From: an uncultured Lachnospiraceae bacterium
GTDB lineage: Bacteria; Bacillota; Clostridia; Lachnospirales; Lachnospiraceae
Length of the DNA stretch: 64,000 bases
Reading direction: 5' to 3'
Assembly (NCBI GenBank): GCA_947644545.1
Contig: CANRZW010000006.1
Coordinates: 1 to 64,000 of the forward strand
Every line of letters begins with the position of its first letter. Positions within the stretch are counted from its first letter, which is position 1. Shown piece by piece: positions 1 to 7,734 of the stretch. A model generated the notes under the pieces. It searched no databases. It was not told the origin of the DNA and saw only the letters and a list, made by a program, of their open reading frames with translations. A program made the translations under genes and the position numbers.

Positions 1-970
1 CCCTCACTTTTGCAATCATCTCCATGACTTCATTCTTCACGCTGACCGCTGTATTCTTAATCTTGGCATACTGTGCGCTGTGAAGTTCCTGCTTTGCAAG
101 CATGAGCATTTCTTTCGCCTGTTCCAACAGCATATTGTTCTTAATGATTTCCCGATTGATGTTGCCCCTCTCGGTCTGTATTCCCTTGCGCTCTAAAGCG
201 TTGGCAACCGCCCCAATATGGATAGTTGGCTCTCGGTCAATCCCCTGTTCCTTAAAAGAGCGGTGTTCCCAGTGTACCGCAATCCCTAACTGCTCATTGG
301 TGGCATTGATTGTGTCGGCTAAATCCTTGCGCCACATTTTAGCGTTTTTCTTACTGTTCCAGTCTGTGCTGTCGGCGGTGTGGCATTTCCACTGTTTCCT
401 GTTCCGCTTGTCTACTTTCTGCTGACCTGTCTTTTTGTCAATCACTGGTATCTTTTCGCCGTTCTCGTCAAGGTCATAGACTTTCTTCTGTTTCGCTCCC
501 CATTCCCCTTTTTCAGTGAGGGGGCGCATGGTAAGCAAAACATGGATATGGAGATTGCGCTGTCCTTTATCGTTCTCGCTGTCATGGATTGCCCAGTCAG
601 CGCACATTCCTTTATCAACAAAATTCCGCTGAACGTAATCCCTCACAACTTCCTCTGCAAGTTCATAACTCCATTCGTTGGGGAGTGACGCTTTTAACAT
701 TCTTGCAAGCTGTGATTTCTGCCCTTTCTCTGACAGTTCAACAGCGTTCCATAAAGTGGCTCGGTCTGCATACTCTTTGGGCGCATTGGGTGGGAGAGTG
801 ATTTCACTGTGGACTAAATCTTCATGGTATTTCGGGCGGTAGGTCTGCCCGTCAAACTCGCTGACAAGAATGCTCCTGCTGATATAGGACGCTTTCTCAA
901 CTGCCGACTGCCCCTTGCTCCGCTTGACTATGGAAAAACGTGTGCTTGCCTGTTTCGTGACATTACCCAT
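1..970 (-). CDS. MobA/MobL family relaxase, partial (3' end beyond the left edge)
   Basis: The reverse strand is open from the ATG at 970 to base 1 (323 codons with no stop), so the C-terminus lies outside the window. The N-terminus reads MGNVTKQASTRFSIVKRSKG, followed by the motif NLHIHVLLTMRPL. That HxH metal-binding signature and the preceding conserved blocks are typical of MobA/MobL relaxases, which nick oriT and pilot single-stranded DNA during plasmid or element transfer. A highly structured region lies directly upstream (971-1276), as expected if the relaxase acts there. Ten or so residues around DWAIHDSENDKGQRN match the same family. The family call rests on recognised motifs; the missing C-terminus could carry a helicase or a coiled-coil tail. 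Forward-strand reading frames across this region are shadows. Confidence 0.85.
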   Translation of the reverse strand, partial: MGNVTKQASTRFSIVKRSKGQSAVEKASYISRSILVSEFDGQTYRPKYHEDLVHSEITLPPNAPKEYADRATLWNAVELSEKGQKSQLARMLKASLPNEWSYELAEEVVRDYVQRNFVDKGMCADWAIHDSENDKGQRNLHIHVLLTMRPLTEKGEWGAKQKKVYDLDENGEKIPVIDKKTGQQKVDKRNRKQWKCHTADSTDWNSKKNAKMWRKDLADTINATNEQLGIAVHWEHRSFKEQGIDREPTIHIGAVANALERKGIQTERGNINREIIKNNMLLEQAKEMLMLAKQELHSAQYAKIKNTAVSVKNEVMEMIAKVR

Positions 971-1276
971 ACGCAACACCTACATTCTGCCGACAGGGTA
1001 GTGGGGTGCACTCATAGACTTTGTGGGCAGATAAAAGCCGCACTTTGGCTTTTGTCTGAACGCAAAGTTCACTAAAGGGTAGCAAGCGCAGCTTGCGAAG
1101 GGGAATTGTCGTTTCCCCTTTTGGCTGCCGCAAGGCAGACAACGCCCTCCGCAGGAGTCCATGCAAGTGAAACTTGCCCCTCGGAGAGCGCACATACCAC
1201 CTCTGGTGGTATATCTGTGCGCACCCCGTAAACGGGGTGAATACGTTACCTCGGCTTTCCAGTGTCCTCGCCTTTG
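971..1276. other. Candidate oriT: hairpin-rich non-coding region upstream of the relaxase gene
   Basis: About 300 bp between the relaxase gene and the DUF3847 gene carries at least five inverted repeats close together: GCAAGC/GCTTGC near 1081-1095, AAGGGGAA/TTTCCCCTT near 1098-1121, CTGCC/GGCAG near 1124-1139, ATACCACC/GGTGGTAT at about 1194-1212 nested inside GCGCACA/TGTGCGC (1188-1222), and CACCCCGT/ACGGGGTG at 1222-1239. Dense hairpins beside a relaxase gene are the usual form of a transfer origin. A 105-codon reverse frame crosses the region, but it has no clear ribosome binding site and its low-complexity composition follows the repeats, so I treat it as non-coding. The nick site cannot be placed from sequence alone. 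Confidence 0.5.
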
Positions 1277-1618
1277 TCATTCCGTACCGCCCTCGCTTTC
1301 ATTTTCGGCATTGGGGAGAGTGGTTTGTGGGGGAGTGGTTTCTCGGCTTTCTGCTTTGATTTTAGATATAATCTGCTGACACTCCCTTGTCTGCAAGGCA
1401 ACCGATAAGATACGGTTTAACTCGTCCTCGTCATAACGGTAGCAGTCGGGGAAATACTTCACGATAATACCGCCCATGATGTACTTGTGGTGGTTCTCGG
1501 CTTTGCGTTTCTTCTCGTTCTGCTTTTTCTTTTCGTTGGCTACACGCTGTTGCGCCTGTTTCAATGCCTGCAATGCCTTTTCTAAGTTTTTGCTTGTGTC
1601 ATTCTTGCTCTCAATCAT
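1277..1618 (-). CDS. DUF3847-type mobile-element protein
   Basis: A 113-residue, strongly charged protein. Residues 1-45 are Lys/Gln/Glu-rich and predicted helical or coiled-coil (ALQALKQAQQRVANEKKKQN). A middle block contains HHKYIMGGIIVKYFP, which is typical of the DUF3847 proteins that sit next to relaxase genes in clostridial mobilizable and conjugative elements. The C-terminal part is Thr/Pro/Glu-rich and likely disordered. Its position directly upstream of the candidate oriT and relaxase suggests an accessory role in DNA processing, but that role is inferred from location only. Confidence 0.7.
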   Translation of the reverse strand: MIESKNDTSKNLEKALQALKQAQQRVANEKKKQNEKKRKAENHHKYIMGGIIVKYFPDCYRYDEDELNRILSVALQTRECQQIISKIKAESRETTPPQTTLPNAENESEGGTE

Positions 1619-1662
1619 TTCTGATACCTCATTCTTTCTGTGCTGTGTTGATAGTTTCTGAA

Positions 1663-1705
1663 AATAAAAAAGGTAGCGGATTGTCTGTTAAGATAATCGC
1701 TACCT
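1663..1705 (-). terminator. Intrinsic terminator after the peptidase-like cargo gene
   Basis: On the reverse strand AGGTAGCG (1698-1705) pairs with CGCTACCT (1671-1678), partly extended inward, followed by a T-run (TTTTTTATTTTC). It lies downstream of the 1822-2181 gene and separates the cargo pair from the DUF3847 gene. Confidence 0.75.
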
Positions 1706-1821
1706 AAAGGTAAACAATATTCAGTTTTATTATTCTTTTTTATTTGTAATGTTGTGCATTTTTACATGAAATTATCTTCTGATTTTTTCCTAAACTAATA
1801 GATATCAATTCAATATTAGTA

Positions 1822-2181
1822 TCAGTCCTCATAAATTTCAAGAAATGATGTAATTTTTCCATAAGTATATTCGTCCTCAATTAAACCAAATTCAGGGTCA
1901 TAGTATTTGTCATTATAAAATAATACCCAGTGAGTATAACCGCCATTTACATGAACGGTCAAAATAGAATACTTATAAGGCTTAGGGTTTTTCTTTGATA
2001 TTCGAATATTCCGTTCAGCATGGCGAATTTCATATTTATCAAGTATTTCTATAAGTTGCCCAATACTGGTCGAACCACTTGTTTTCATATCCCTTATCAC
2101 ATCATTTATGTCTTTGCCTGTAATCATTGCGATACACGCCTGCCCACAAGTTTCAAAAGATGGTTGTTTAATCAGTTCCAT
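1822..2181 (-). CDS. Small C39-like cysteine peptidase domain protein
   Basis: A 119-residue protein. Near the N-terminus QPSFETCGQACIAMITG carries a Cys in the Q-x(n)-C-G-x-A arrangement of papain-fold peptidase C39-like domains. A later GGYTHWVLFYND block supplies the His and YYDPEFG the Asp, so the Cys-His-Asp set looks complete. There is no signal peptide and no ABC transporter partner, unlike the bacteriocin-processing C39 exporters, so it should act in the cytoplasm or be an inactive or toxin-like relative. It follows the XRE regulator gene by 31 bp, probably in one transcript, and both are AT-rich compared with the flanking transfer genes, suggesting cargo. A role in processing, immunity or modification is possible; nothing in the sequence decides it. 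Confidence 0.6.
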   Translation of the reverse strand: MELIKQPSFETCGQACIAMITGKDINDVIRDMKTSGSTSIGQLIEILDKYEIRHAERNIRISKKNPKPYKYSILTVHVNGGYTHWVLFYNDKYYDPEFGLIEDEYTYGKITSFLEIYED

Positions 2182-2212
2182 AAATTTCTCCTTTGTTCCA
2201 ATTTTGGTTACA

Positions 2213-2950
2213 CTATGAAAAATCTGTGTGTAAATTTCCGCTTGTTACCGCATTTACATAAACAAACACGTCCATGTATGTAATTCCCTCCTTGTCATAT
2301 ACATACTCATAGTATGATAATATATTATCCTCTGCTTTTTCCTTAAAACCTTTTGCACCTAAATATTGCATTATTTTTTTATAGGCGTTAGGAATACGCT
2401 CAAAAGCATTTTCAAATGGTTTGCGTATGGTAATTACCGCATAATCTGCTTCCTTTTGTTCTGCAATTTCTACTCCCGGATAGGTTGTTTCAAACCCTTG
2501 CGGCAAAATATAGGCAGCCACATAACCATTCAACCCAAATCTATTTTTCTGTTCTAATGATACAAATGGAAAATCCCAACCTATCCTTTTTGCGTCTTTA
2601 TCAAATGCCAATAACCCAGAAACTGTTGCCCAATGCTTTAAATATGCGTTTACATCATTTTCTGGCTGTGGTGAAATCATTACATAGCGTGCCATTTTGA
2701 ATGGCTTCACTGTCTGGACTTTTACTTCGGAATAAATACATTCATTTTCTGACAGACTTTTTCTTACCAGTTCGTCAAGCTTACATGAGAAAAAATCGCA
2801 TATTTCCAATAATTTCTCTAATTCTGGAATAGCATCACCTGATTCCCATTTTGCAACTGTTTGACGTGATACTGCCATTTGTTCAGAGAATCCCTCCTGC
2901 GTGATTTTCCTTTGCTTTCTAAGATACTGAATATTTTTTCCTAAATACAT
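2213..2950 (-). CDS. XRE-family regulator with C-terminal GyrI-like effector-binding domain
   Basis: A 245-residue two-domain protein. Residues 1-60 form a Cro/C1 helix-turn-helix (LGKNIQYLRKQRKITQEGF, then SRQTVAKWESGDAIPELEKL). From about residue 80 to the end the sequence resembles a GyrI-like/AraC effector-binding domain (KVQTVKPFKMARYVMISP, then PGVEIAEQKEADYAVITI), a fold that binds small, often hydrophobic, cationic ligands. The start at 2950 follows GGAGGTAAAAAAAT. It is encoded directly upstream of the peptidase-like gene. The combination suggests a ligand-responsive repressor of its own cargo operon; a perfect 8-bp inverted repeat about 85 bp upstream is a possible operator. Confidence 0.8.
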   Translation of the reverse strand: MYLGKNIQYLRKQRKITQEGFSEQMAVSRQTVAKWESGDAIPELEKLLEICDFFSCKLDELVRKSLSENECIYSEVKVQTVKPFKMARYVMISPQPENDVNAYLKHWATVSGLLAFDKDAKRIGWDFPFVSLEQKNRFGLNGYVAAYILPQGFETTYPGVEIAEQKEADYAVITIRKPFENAFERIPNAYKKIMQYLGAKGFKEKAEDNILSYYEYVYDKEGITYMDVFVYVNAVTSGNLHTDFS

Positions 2951-3034
2951 ATTTTTTTACCTCCAATTCATATCCCCAATATATATCATAGTACAACGAA
3001 AAACCACCACCTATTGTCTGCTTTTTTAGCTTAG

Positions 3035-3057
3035 AATGTAAACTAACAATTTACATT
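3035..3057. promoter_or_regulatory. Inverted repeat upstream of the XRE regulator (candidate operator)
   Basis: AATGTAAA (3035-3042) and TTTACATT (3050-3057) form a perfect 8-bp inverted repeat with a 7-bp spacer, 85 bp before the XRE/GyrI gene. The spacing suits a dimeric HTH repressor. Forward-strand T-runs follow, so a weak rightward terminator is an alternative. Confidence 0.4.
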
Positions 3058-3161
3058 TTTCTTTTTAATGGAACCTATAACAATATAAAATTGTAAAGTA
3101 TCAGTTGTCCTTGGCATAGTTATTCTACCATACAAGCCAACATAATTCCATTGAAGTTTTA

Positions 3162-3443
3162 CTAATCTGTCTTTGCCTTATTCCGTTTAACCATCATCTG
3201 CCTTGCCCGTTCCCTCTGCTCGGTACTGACTGCTCTCGGTTTGCGGTAACTGACGTATGATTTCGGAAAGGAATATGTCTTAGATACCTCGTCTTGCCCT
3301 GTCAATTTATATGTGTCGGGAAAATTCGCAACAAGCGTGTCAAGTTTCCGCATAACCGCCTTATCTCTTGTGTAGAGGGTGGCGGTCTGTTCTCCTGCAT
3401 TATAATTGACAACCGTTTCCTGCTCGTATCGTGAAAGTTTCAT
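3162..3443 (-). CDS. Hypothetical mobile-element protein (93 aa)
   Basis: A 93-residue basic protein beginning MKLSRYEQETVVNYNAGE. The first 60 residues look like a compact alpha/beta domain (TATLYTRDKAVMRKLDTLV), and the end is Arg/Lys-rich (RERARQMMVKRNKAKTD). Proteins of this kind recur in clostridial conjugative elements beside the relaxase region, but I know no function. Its ATG overlaps the stop of the upstream gene (ATGA at 3440-3443), so the two are translationally coupled. The basic tail would suit nucleic-acid contact; this is inference. Confidence 0.6.
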   Translation of the reverse strand: MKLSRYEQETVVNYNAGEQTATLYTRDKAVMRKLDTLVANFPDTYKLTGQDEVSKTYSFPKSYVSYRKPRAVSTEQRERARQMMVKRNKAKTD

Positions 3444-4048
3444 AATGCCATATCCCCCTTTCCTTTGCTGTGGGTTCTGTGCTGTTTTCCCTCGGCAACT
3501 GTCGGCTGTTTTGCCTGTTCCTTTGCTTTGGCTAACCTTGTCTTTATGGAGTGGTCACGCTCGGTCAGTTTCCGTCTTTTGGTGGTGGCGGTCAGTTCCG
3601 CACACGTTTTTTCTGACAGGGCATTTAATTTCTTCAAAGTATCGCTTACTATCTGCTTTGTGTCACTGTCCTTTATCTGCGGAAGAATAGCGGACAGACT
3701 GGCGCACGTTTCCGCTTTGCTCTGCTCCCCAAACTGATAGATTAAGTTGATTTCATCAGCGTTAAAAGGTATCTGAAAATTTGCGCCCTCACATAAACGC
3801 TCCACGCCCACGCACTTAGGGAGATTTCTTGTCAGTTCGTAATTATCCCTTGCTGTGATTGTTCCATGACTGTCGGTCTGCCTTACCTCAACTTCGCACT
3901 GGCTTTTCTGCTCCAGCACAAGCCACTGGTATTTGTCGCTTTCTTTGGTGAATACAGTCTGATGCGCATTGGAGTGTGTCTTGCTACGGATATATTTGTC
4001 GGTGGTGCTGTAATAATCTAAAATCTGCTGTTCCTGCTTTTTGTTCAT
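3440..4048 (-). CDS. Hypothetical mobile-element protein (202 aa)
   Basis: A 202-residue soluble protein with no recognised catalytic motif, starting after GGAGGGTAAAGACC. Residues 1-100 are polar and contain a segment reading LTRNLPKCVGVERLCEGANF. The central part (about 110-155) is predicted helical (QIKDSDTKQIVSDTLKKLNA), and the C-terminal 45 residues are strongly basic (KRRKLTERDHSIKTRLAKAK). It overlaps the next gene by 4 bp. It is the first gene inside the element beside the broken dehydrogenase. I cannot name a family; position and basic tail fit an accessory element protein. Confidence 0.55.
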   Translation of the reverse strand: MNKKQEQQILDYYSTTDKYIRSKTHSNAHQTVFTKESDKYQWLVLEQKSQCEVEVRQTDSHGTITARDNYELTRNLPKCVGVERLCEGANFQIPFNADEINLIYQFGEQSKAETCASLSAILPQIKDSDTKQIVSDTLKKLNALSEKTCAELTATTKRRKLTERDHSIKTRLAKAKEQAKQPTVAEGKQHRTHSKGKGDMAL

Positions 4049-4212
4049 GGTCTTTACCCTCCTGTGATATGGATTGATATGATTGATTGGTTTCGGTGCT
4101 TATATATGTTTTTTTCTCGTTACTTGTCGGGAGTTTGAATTGCTGAATATCATTGTTGGGTATTTCTCCGCTTGGGGGAATAGGAGTTCATTTCATACGG
4201 TAATTACCGCAT

Positions 4213-4247
4213 GAAAAAAGACTATAACCGTTGCTGTCATAGCCTTT
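4213..4247 (-). terminator. Intrinsic terminator between the truncated adh and the mobile element genes
   Basis: On the reverse strand AAAAGGCTAT pairs with ATAGTCTTTT (one G-U), followed by TTTTTTC. It would stop leftward transcripts arriving from the truncated dehydrogenase before they enter the element. The palindrome CGGTAATTACCG lies just left of it (4199-4210). Because it lies on the element side of the break in adh, it probably came with the element. Confidence 0.6.
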
Positions 4248-4300
4248 TAAGGATTGAGGAAGTCCCTTTCTTATTTGTATTTGTTTGTCACCCCTCCGCA

Positions 4301-5263
4301 CTATCCAACATCCGTAACACCCATCACATTTCTGGCAAACTTACTGAATCGCGGCAGACAATCCTGTAATACGTATCTGGCCCAGCTTCCCCAGACTGCC
4401 GCCAGTCCTGCACCGTGCGCCACGTCAAACATGCCGCCTATCTCATGTTCCAGCCCATGTGTGGCAAAGTCTCCGCCATCATTGCCGCATCCTGTCAGGC
4501 CGTTGTGCGAAAGACTGCCGGCCCACATGATCTGTGCTCTGGCATCATAATTCTCCGGCTCCTTCTTCAAGATCAGGGCGTTGCGCATTACCGTACGCAT
4601 CAGCGCTTCCGCAATCGCATCGGTCAGTTCCATATTGCCGCCGTTTGTAAAATACCGTTCCATCGTATGCATCAGAATATCGGTGCACCCGCAAGCCGTC
4701 TGATATGCCGGCAGCGTCATTGTCAGCTCAGGATTCATCACCGCAAAGACAGGACGGCAGATCTCATTGTTATACCCGCGCTTGACCATACCCTCATCCT
4801 TGGTGATTACGCTGCTGTTGCTCATCTCACTGCCCGCCGCCGCAATGGTAAGCACCACGCCGATAGGCATACAGGCCGATGCCTGACGTGTATGCTCGTA
4901 GAAATCCCACACATCCCCTTCGTTCGTCAAGCCGTATCCGATAGCCTTGCAGGAATCAATGACGCTGCCGCCGCCTACCGCCAACAGGAAATCCACCTTC
5001 TCCTTCCTGCAAAGCTCTATTCCCTGATAGACAAGCGACAATCTCGGATTGGGAACCACACCGCCCAGCTCCACATAAGCAATTCCCTCAGCATTCAAAG
5101 AATCCTGGATCCGTCCAAGCAGTCCGGAACGTTCGGCGCTGCCGCCGCCGTAATGAATAAGAACCTTACTGCAGCCGGTATTCTTAACGAGCTGCCCGGC
5201 TTGCTGTTCCGTATCTTTGCCAAAGATCACCCTGGTCGGTGTATGATAATTAAATTGAAACAT
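4301..5263 (-). pseudogene. Iron-containing alcohol dehydrogenase, 3'-truncated at the mobile-element boundary
   Basis: The 320 codons from the ATG at 5263 (MFQFNYHTPTRVIFGKDTEQ) match group III Fe-dependent alcohol dehydrogenases of the butanol dehydrogenase type. The NAD(P) loop VDFLLAVGGGSVIDSCKAIG, the TIAAAGSEMSNSSVIT block and the metal-binding histidine segments (THGLEHEIGGMFDVAHGAGL) are visible. The family is normally about 385 residues. Here the sequence ends abruptly after the conserved RNVMGVTD block, with VG and a stop, losing some 60 C-terminal residues. A mobile element begins at that point, so truncation by insertion is the best explanation. The longer frame to 5410 runs through an upstream repeat and is unlikely to be translated. 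The active-site metal ligands are retained, but the helical C-terminal domain is incomplete, so activity is doubtful. Confidence 0.8.
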
Positions 5264-5289
5264 GTATAATACCTTCCTCTCTATAATTG

Positions 5290-5385
5290 CGCATGATGTA
5301 AGTTTACTATGAAAGTCTTCGACTTTCACAGCATGGATGGCCATGCGGCCCGCTAAGCGGCAGGTTCCGCATGATGTAAGTTTAC
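5290..5385. repeat. Intergenic repeat cassette: 18-bp direct repeats flanking hairpins
   Basis: CGCATGATGTAAGTTTAC occurs twice in the same orientation (5290-5307 and 5368-5385). The 60 bp between them contain GAAAGTC/GACTTTC (5311-5327), GCATGG/CCATGC (about 5331-5346) and CCGC/GCGG (about 5350-5360) hairpins. The cassette sits between the acetyltransferase and dehydrogenase genes, close to the dehydrogenase ribosome binding site. It could be a small dispersed intergenic repeat or a structured leader. Confidence 0.6.
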
Positions 5386-5466
5386 AATGTAATACTGTAT
5401 CTTTGTTCACTGAGGGTAGCTATGCAGCTTGCAAAACAGCCGGTAAAATTATGATGTATTATGCGC

Positions 5467-6051
5467 TCAATCATTCGGCCGCATCACCCGGCAGGGATTC
5501 CCATAAGCCACCACATGATCCGGAATATCCTTCGTCACCACACTCCCTGCACCGATCACTACGTTATTGCCGATGGTCACACCCGGCATGATAATCACTC
5601 CGCCGCCGATCCAGACATTATCACCAATCACAATAGGAGCCGTCTGCGTCTTACAGAATGCAAAGGAACCGTCCTCCTTCGGTTCACCGAACCGCTCTGC
5701 TGCATTCGTCGGATGAAACGCCGTGTACATCTGAACATTCGGCGCGATCAGTGCATTGTCACCGATTATGATCTTATTGTCGTCGAGAAATGTGCAGTTC
5801 ATATTGACTTCACAGTTATTCCCAAAATATATGTTATTGCCATAGTCCACGAAAAACGGCGCGGTGATCCACAGATTCTTACCTCTTCCTCCCAGAAGCT
5901 GCGTCAAAATACGCTCCTTTTCCTGCACATTCTCAGAATCGGTCCTGTTATAATCCCGCACAAGATCTTTAGCTTTATGCCACTGTGTCAACAACTCCTC
6001 ATCACCGCAGTCATAAAGCTGTCCTGCCAGCATCTTTTCCCGTTCTGTCAT
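5467..6051 (-). CDS. Maltose/galactoside O-acetyltransferase-like protein (LacA/Maa family)
   Basis: A 194-residue protein of normal length for this family. Residues 1-55 form the helical N-terminal maltose acetyltransferase segment (MTEREKMLAGQLYDCGDEEL). The rest is a left-handed beta-helix of hexapeptide repeats (IYFGNNCEVNMNC, IIIGDNALIAPNV, IVIGDNVWIGGGV, VTIGNNVVIGAGS). The active-site His is in MYTAFHPTNA. Members transfer acetyl from acetyl-CoA to sugar 6-hydroxyls, in the cytoplasm as trimers. The start follows GGAGGATTGAT. It points towards adh across the repeat cassette, and the true sugar acceptor cannot be told. Confidence 0.88.
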   Translation of the reverse strand: MTEREKMLAGQLYDCGDEELLTQWHKAKDLVRDYNRTDSENVQEKERILTQLLGGRGKNLWITAPFFVDYGNNIYFGNNCEVNMNCTFLDDNKIIIGDNALIAPNVQMYTAFHPTNAAERFGEPKEDGSFAFCKTQTAPIVIGDNVWIGGGVIIMPGVTIGNNVVIGAGSVVTKDIPDHVVAYGNPCRVMRPND

Positions 6052-6136
6052 ATCAATCCTCCATTCTTACCCCAAAACACGAAGCAGATAAAAAATCATT
6101 CTGCGCCGTTTGGCTGAAAATGAACATGTCAGTACA

Positions 6137-7537
6137 TTAGGCATGTACAATATTGGTAAACTCCGAAATCTCTCTACTGATCGTACACAGATCTTCCACC
6201 GACAATCCATGAATATCCTCATGTCCGGTAATCCTTGCAAAAGTCCGAAGCTCCTGCGCGGAACAGTTCAGGAAATTGGCTACCCGCTGTGCCGCCGCAT
6301 CGCCATGCAGACGTTTGCGCAGTTCCGGATCCTGCGTCGCCATGCCTACCGGACACATACCTGTTCCACAAATACGGTACTGCTGGCAAGCCGCCGCTAC
6401 CATAGCCGCAGAAGCAATAGCCACTGCATCCGCTCCCATGGCGATGGCTTTCGCGAAATCGGAAGAAACCCTCAGTCCGCCCGTAATGACCAGATCAATA
6501 TCCGCCTGTACGCTGTCAAGATATTTACGGGCACGGTGCAGAGCATAGATAGTCGGTACACTCGTGGAATCCCGTATGATCGAAGGGGAAGCTCCGGTCG
6601 CTCCGCCTCTTCCGTCAATGGTAATGAAATCCGGCTCCGCATAAACGCAGTACGCCAGATCCTTCTCGATCTTTCCCGCCGCGATCTTGATCCCGATCGG
6701 TCTGCCGCCGCTGCAGTCACGCAAATTTCTTACCAATGTCCGCAAATCCTCTTTCGTATCGATCCCCGGGAACTTGGACGGGCTGATAACGTCCTCCCCC
6801 AGCGGCTTATTACGGATCGCCGCGATCTCCGGCGTCACCTTGCTGCCCGGCAGATGACCGCCCATACCCGGCTTCGTCCCCTGGCCGATCTTGATCTCAA
6901 TGGCATCGGAAGTTGTCAGATTCTCCGTCGTAACACTGTATAAGTTTGGAACATACTCAAATATGTACTTATGCGCCGCGGCCTTCTCCTCCGGCAGGAT
7001 TCCGCCTTCACCGCTGCACATTGCCGTTCCTGCCATAGCGCTGCCTTTCGCCAGGGCAATCTTCGTCTCCTTTGATAGCGCCCCGAAAGACATATGCGAA
7101 ATATACACCGGCATGTCAAGCGTCATAGGCTTTTTCGCGTGTTTGCCGATCACCGTCCGTAAAGACACTTCCGCATGTTCTTCGAGCGGCGGCGGATTCA
7201 GCTGCGCCCCCAGCACAAGAATATCATCCCAATCAGGCATCTTCATCTGCGTTCCCATCGCTTCGATCGCCGATTTCCCCGTGACAGCCATCTCATGGAT
7301 CTCCTTGAAATAGCGGTAACTGCTGTCCGTTTTTCGAGTCTCCTTCGGATAATTTAAGTCCGGATTCCCGCCGGCCTCTTCTGTCTCTGCCGCGCCCTGC
7401 TCCTCGTCACCTGCCAAAACCGGCTCGAACTTCTCCACCGGCTGCTTACACATAGGGCACTGCTCCAGTTCCGTGAAGGCTTTCCCCTCCGCTTCTTCGT
7501 CAAACAGATATCCGCATACACTGCATTTGTACACCAT
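6137..7537 (-). CDS. FMN-binding glutamate synthase-like protein with N-terminal rubredoxin domain
   Basis: A 466-residue fusion. Residues 1-40 are rubredoxin-like (CSVCG ... CPMC, two CxxC pairs, one Fe site). From about 95 to 440 lies the FMN/Fe-S synthase domain of the GltB family (YISHMSFGALSKETKIALAK, GQGTKPGMGGHLPG, DGRGGATGASPSI, ITGGLRVSSDFAKAIAMGAD), ending with a Cys cluster (CGTGMCPVGMATQDP). This resembles the archaeal-type glutamate synthase core, which forms glutamate from 2-oxoglutarate and ammonia or glutamine-derived ammonia using reduced electron carriers. It has no amidotransferase or GXGXG domain. The built-in rubredoxin suggests direct electron delivery or an oxygen-stress link. 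It is separate from the nitrogen module at 36.5-41.7 kb. The start follows GGAGGGTGCAGTT. Confidence 0.85.
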   Translation of the reverse strand: MVYKCSVCGYLFDEEAEGKAFTELEQCPMCKQPVEKFEPVLAGDEEQGAAETEEAGGNPDLNYPKETRKTDSSYRYFKEIHEMAVTGKSAIEAMGTQMKMPDWDDILVLGAQLNPPPLEEHAEVSLRTVIGKHAKKPMTLDMPVYISHMSFGALSKETKIALAKGSAMAGTAMCSGEGGILPEEKAAAHKYIFEYVPNLYSVTTENLTTSDAIEIKIGQGTKPGMGGHLPGSKVTPEIAAIRNKPLGEDVISPSKFPGIDTKEDLRTLVRNLRDCSGGRPIGIKIAAGKIEKDLAYCVYAEPDFITIDGRGGATGASPSIIRDSTSVPTIYALHRARKYLDSVQADIDLVITGGLRVSSDFAKAIAMGADAVAIASAAMVAAACQQYRICGTGMCPVGMATQDPELRKRLHGDAAAQRVANFLNCSAQELRTFARITGHEDIHGLSVEDLCTISREISEFTNIVHA

Positions 7538-7623
7538 AACTGCACCCTCCTGTCAATTTTCTCATTTCTCGTTAATAGTAACCGTCTGGCTGTATACTGC
7601 CCACATCCGTACCAATTATGGAT

Positions 7624-7652
7624 ATTATAATATAAATAGATATCCGTATCAA
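7624..7652 (-). promoter_or_regulatory. Sigma-A type promoter of the rubredoxin-glutamate synthase gene
   Basis: On the reverse strand TTGATA (7647-7652) and TATAAT (7624-7629) are separated by 17 bp, about 87 bp before the ATG at 7537. Confidence 0.7.
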
Positions 7653-7734
7653 TCTTTCCCGCTATCTATTGCCTCATTTGCATCTGGAATCTTATGTTTT
7701 TTACCAGCATAGCATTTATGCCCCGCTTGTGATA

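Noticed and set aside
963..1280. 105-codon reverse frame between the relaxase and DUF3847 genes
   Set aside because: It runs through the cluster of inverted repeats, has no convincing ribosome binding site, and its composition mirrors the repeats. More likely part of the oriT region.
4415..5269. 284-codon forward frame opposite the alcohol dehydrogenase
   Set aside because: It lies entirely antisense to a gene with clear Fe-ADH motifs; its protein has no recognisable domain and is His/Arg-rich as expected for an antisense shadow.
6110..6943. 277-codon forward frame opposite the rubredoxin-glutamate synthase gene
   Set aside because: Antisense shadow, Arg/Ser-rich, no ribosome binding site.
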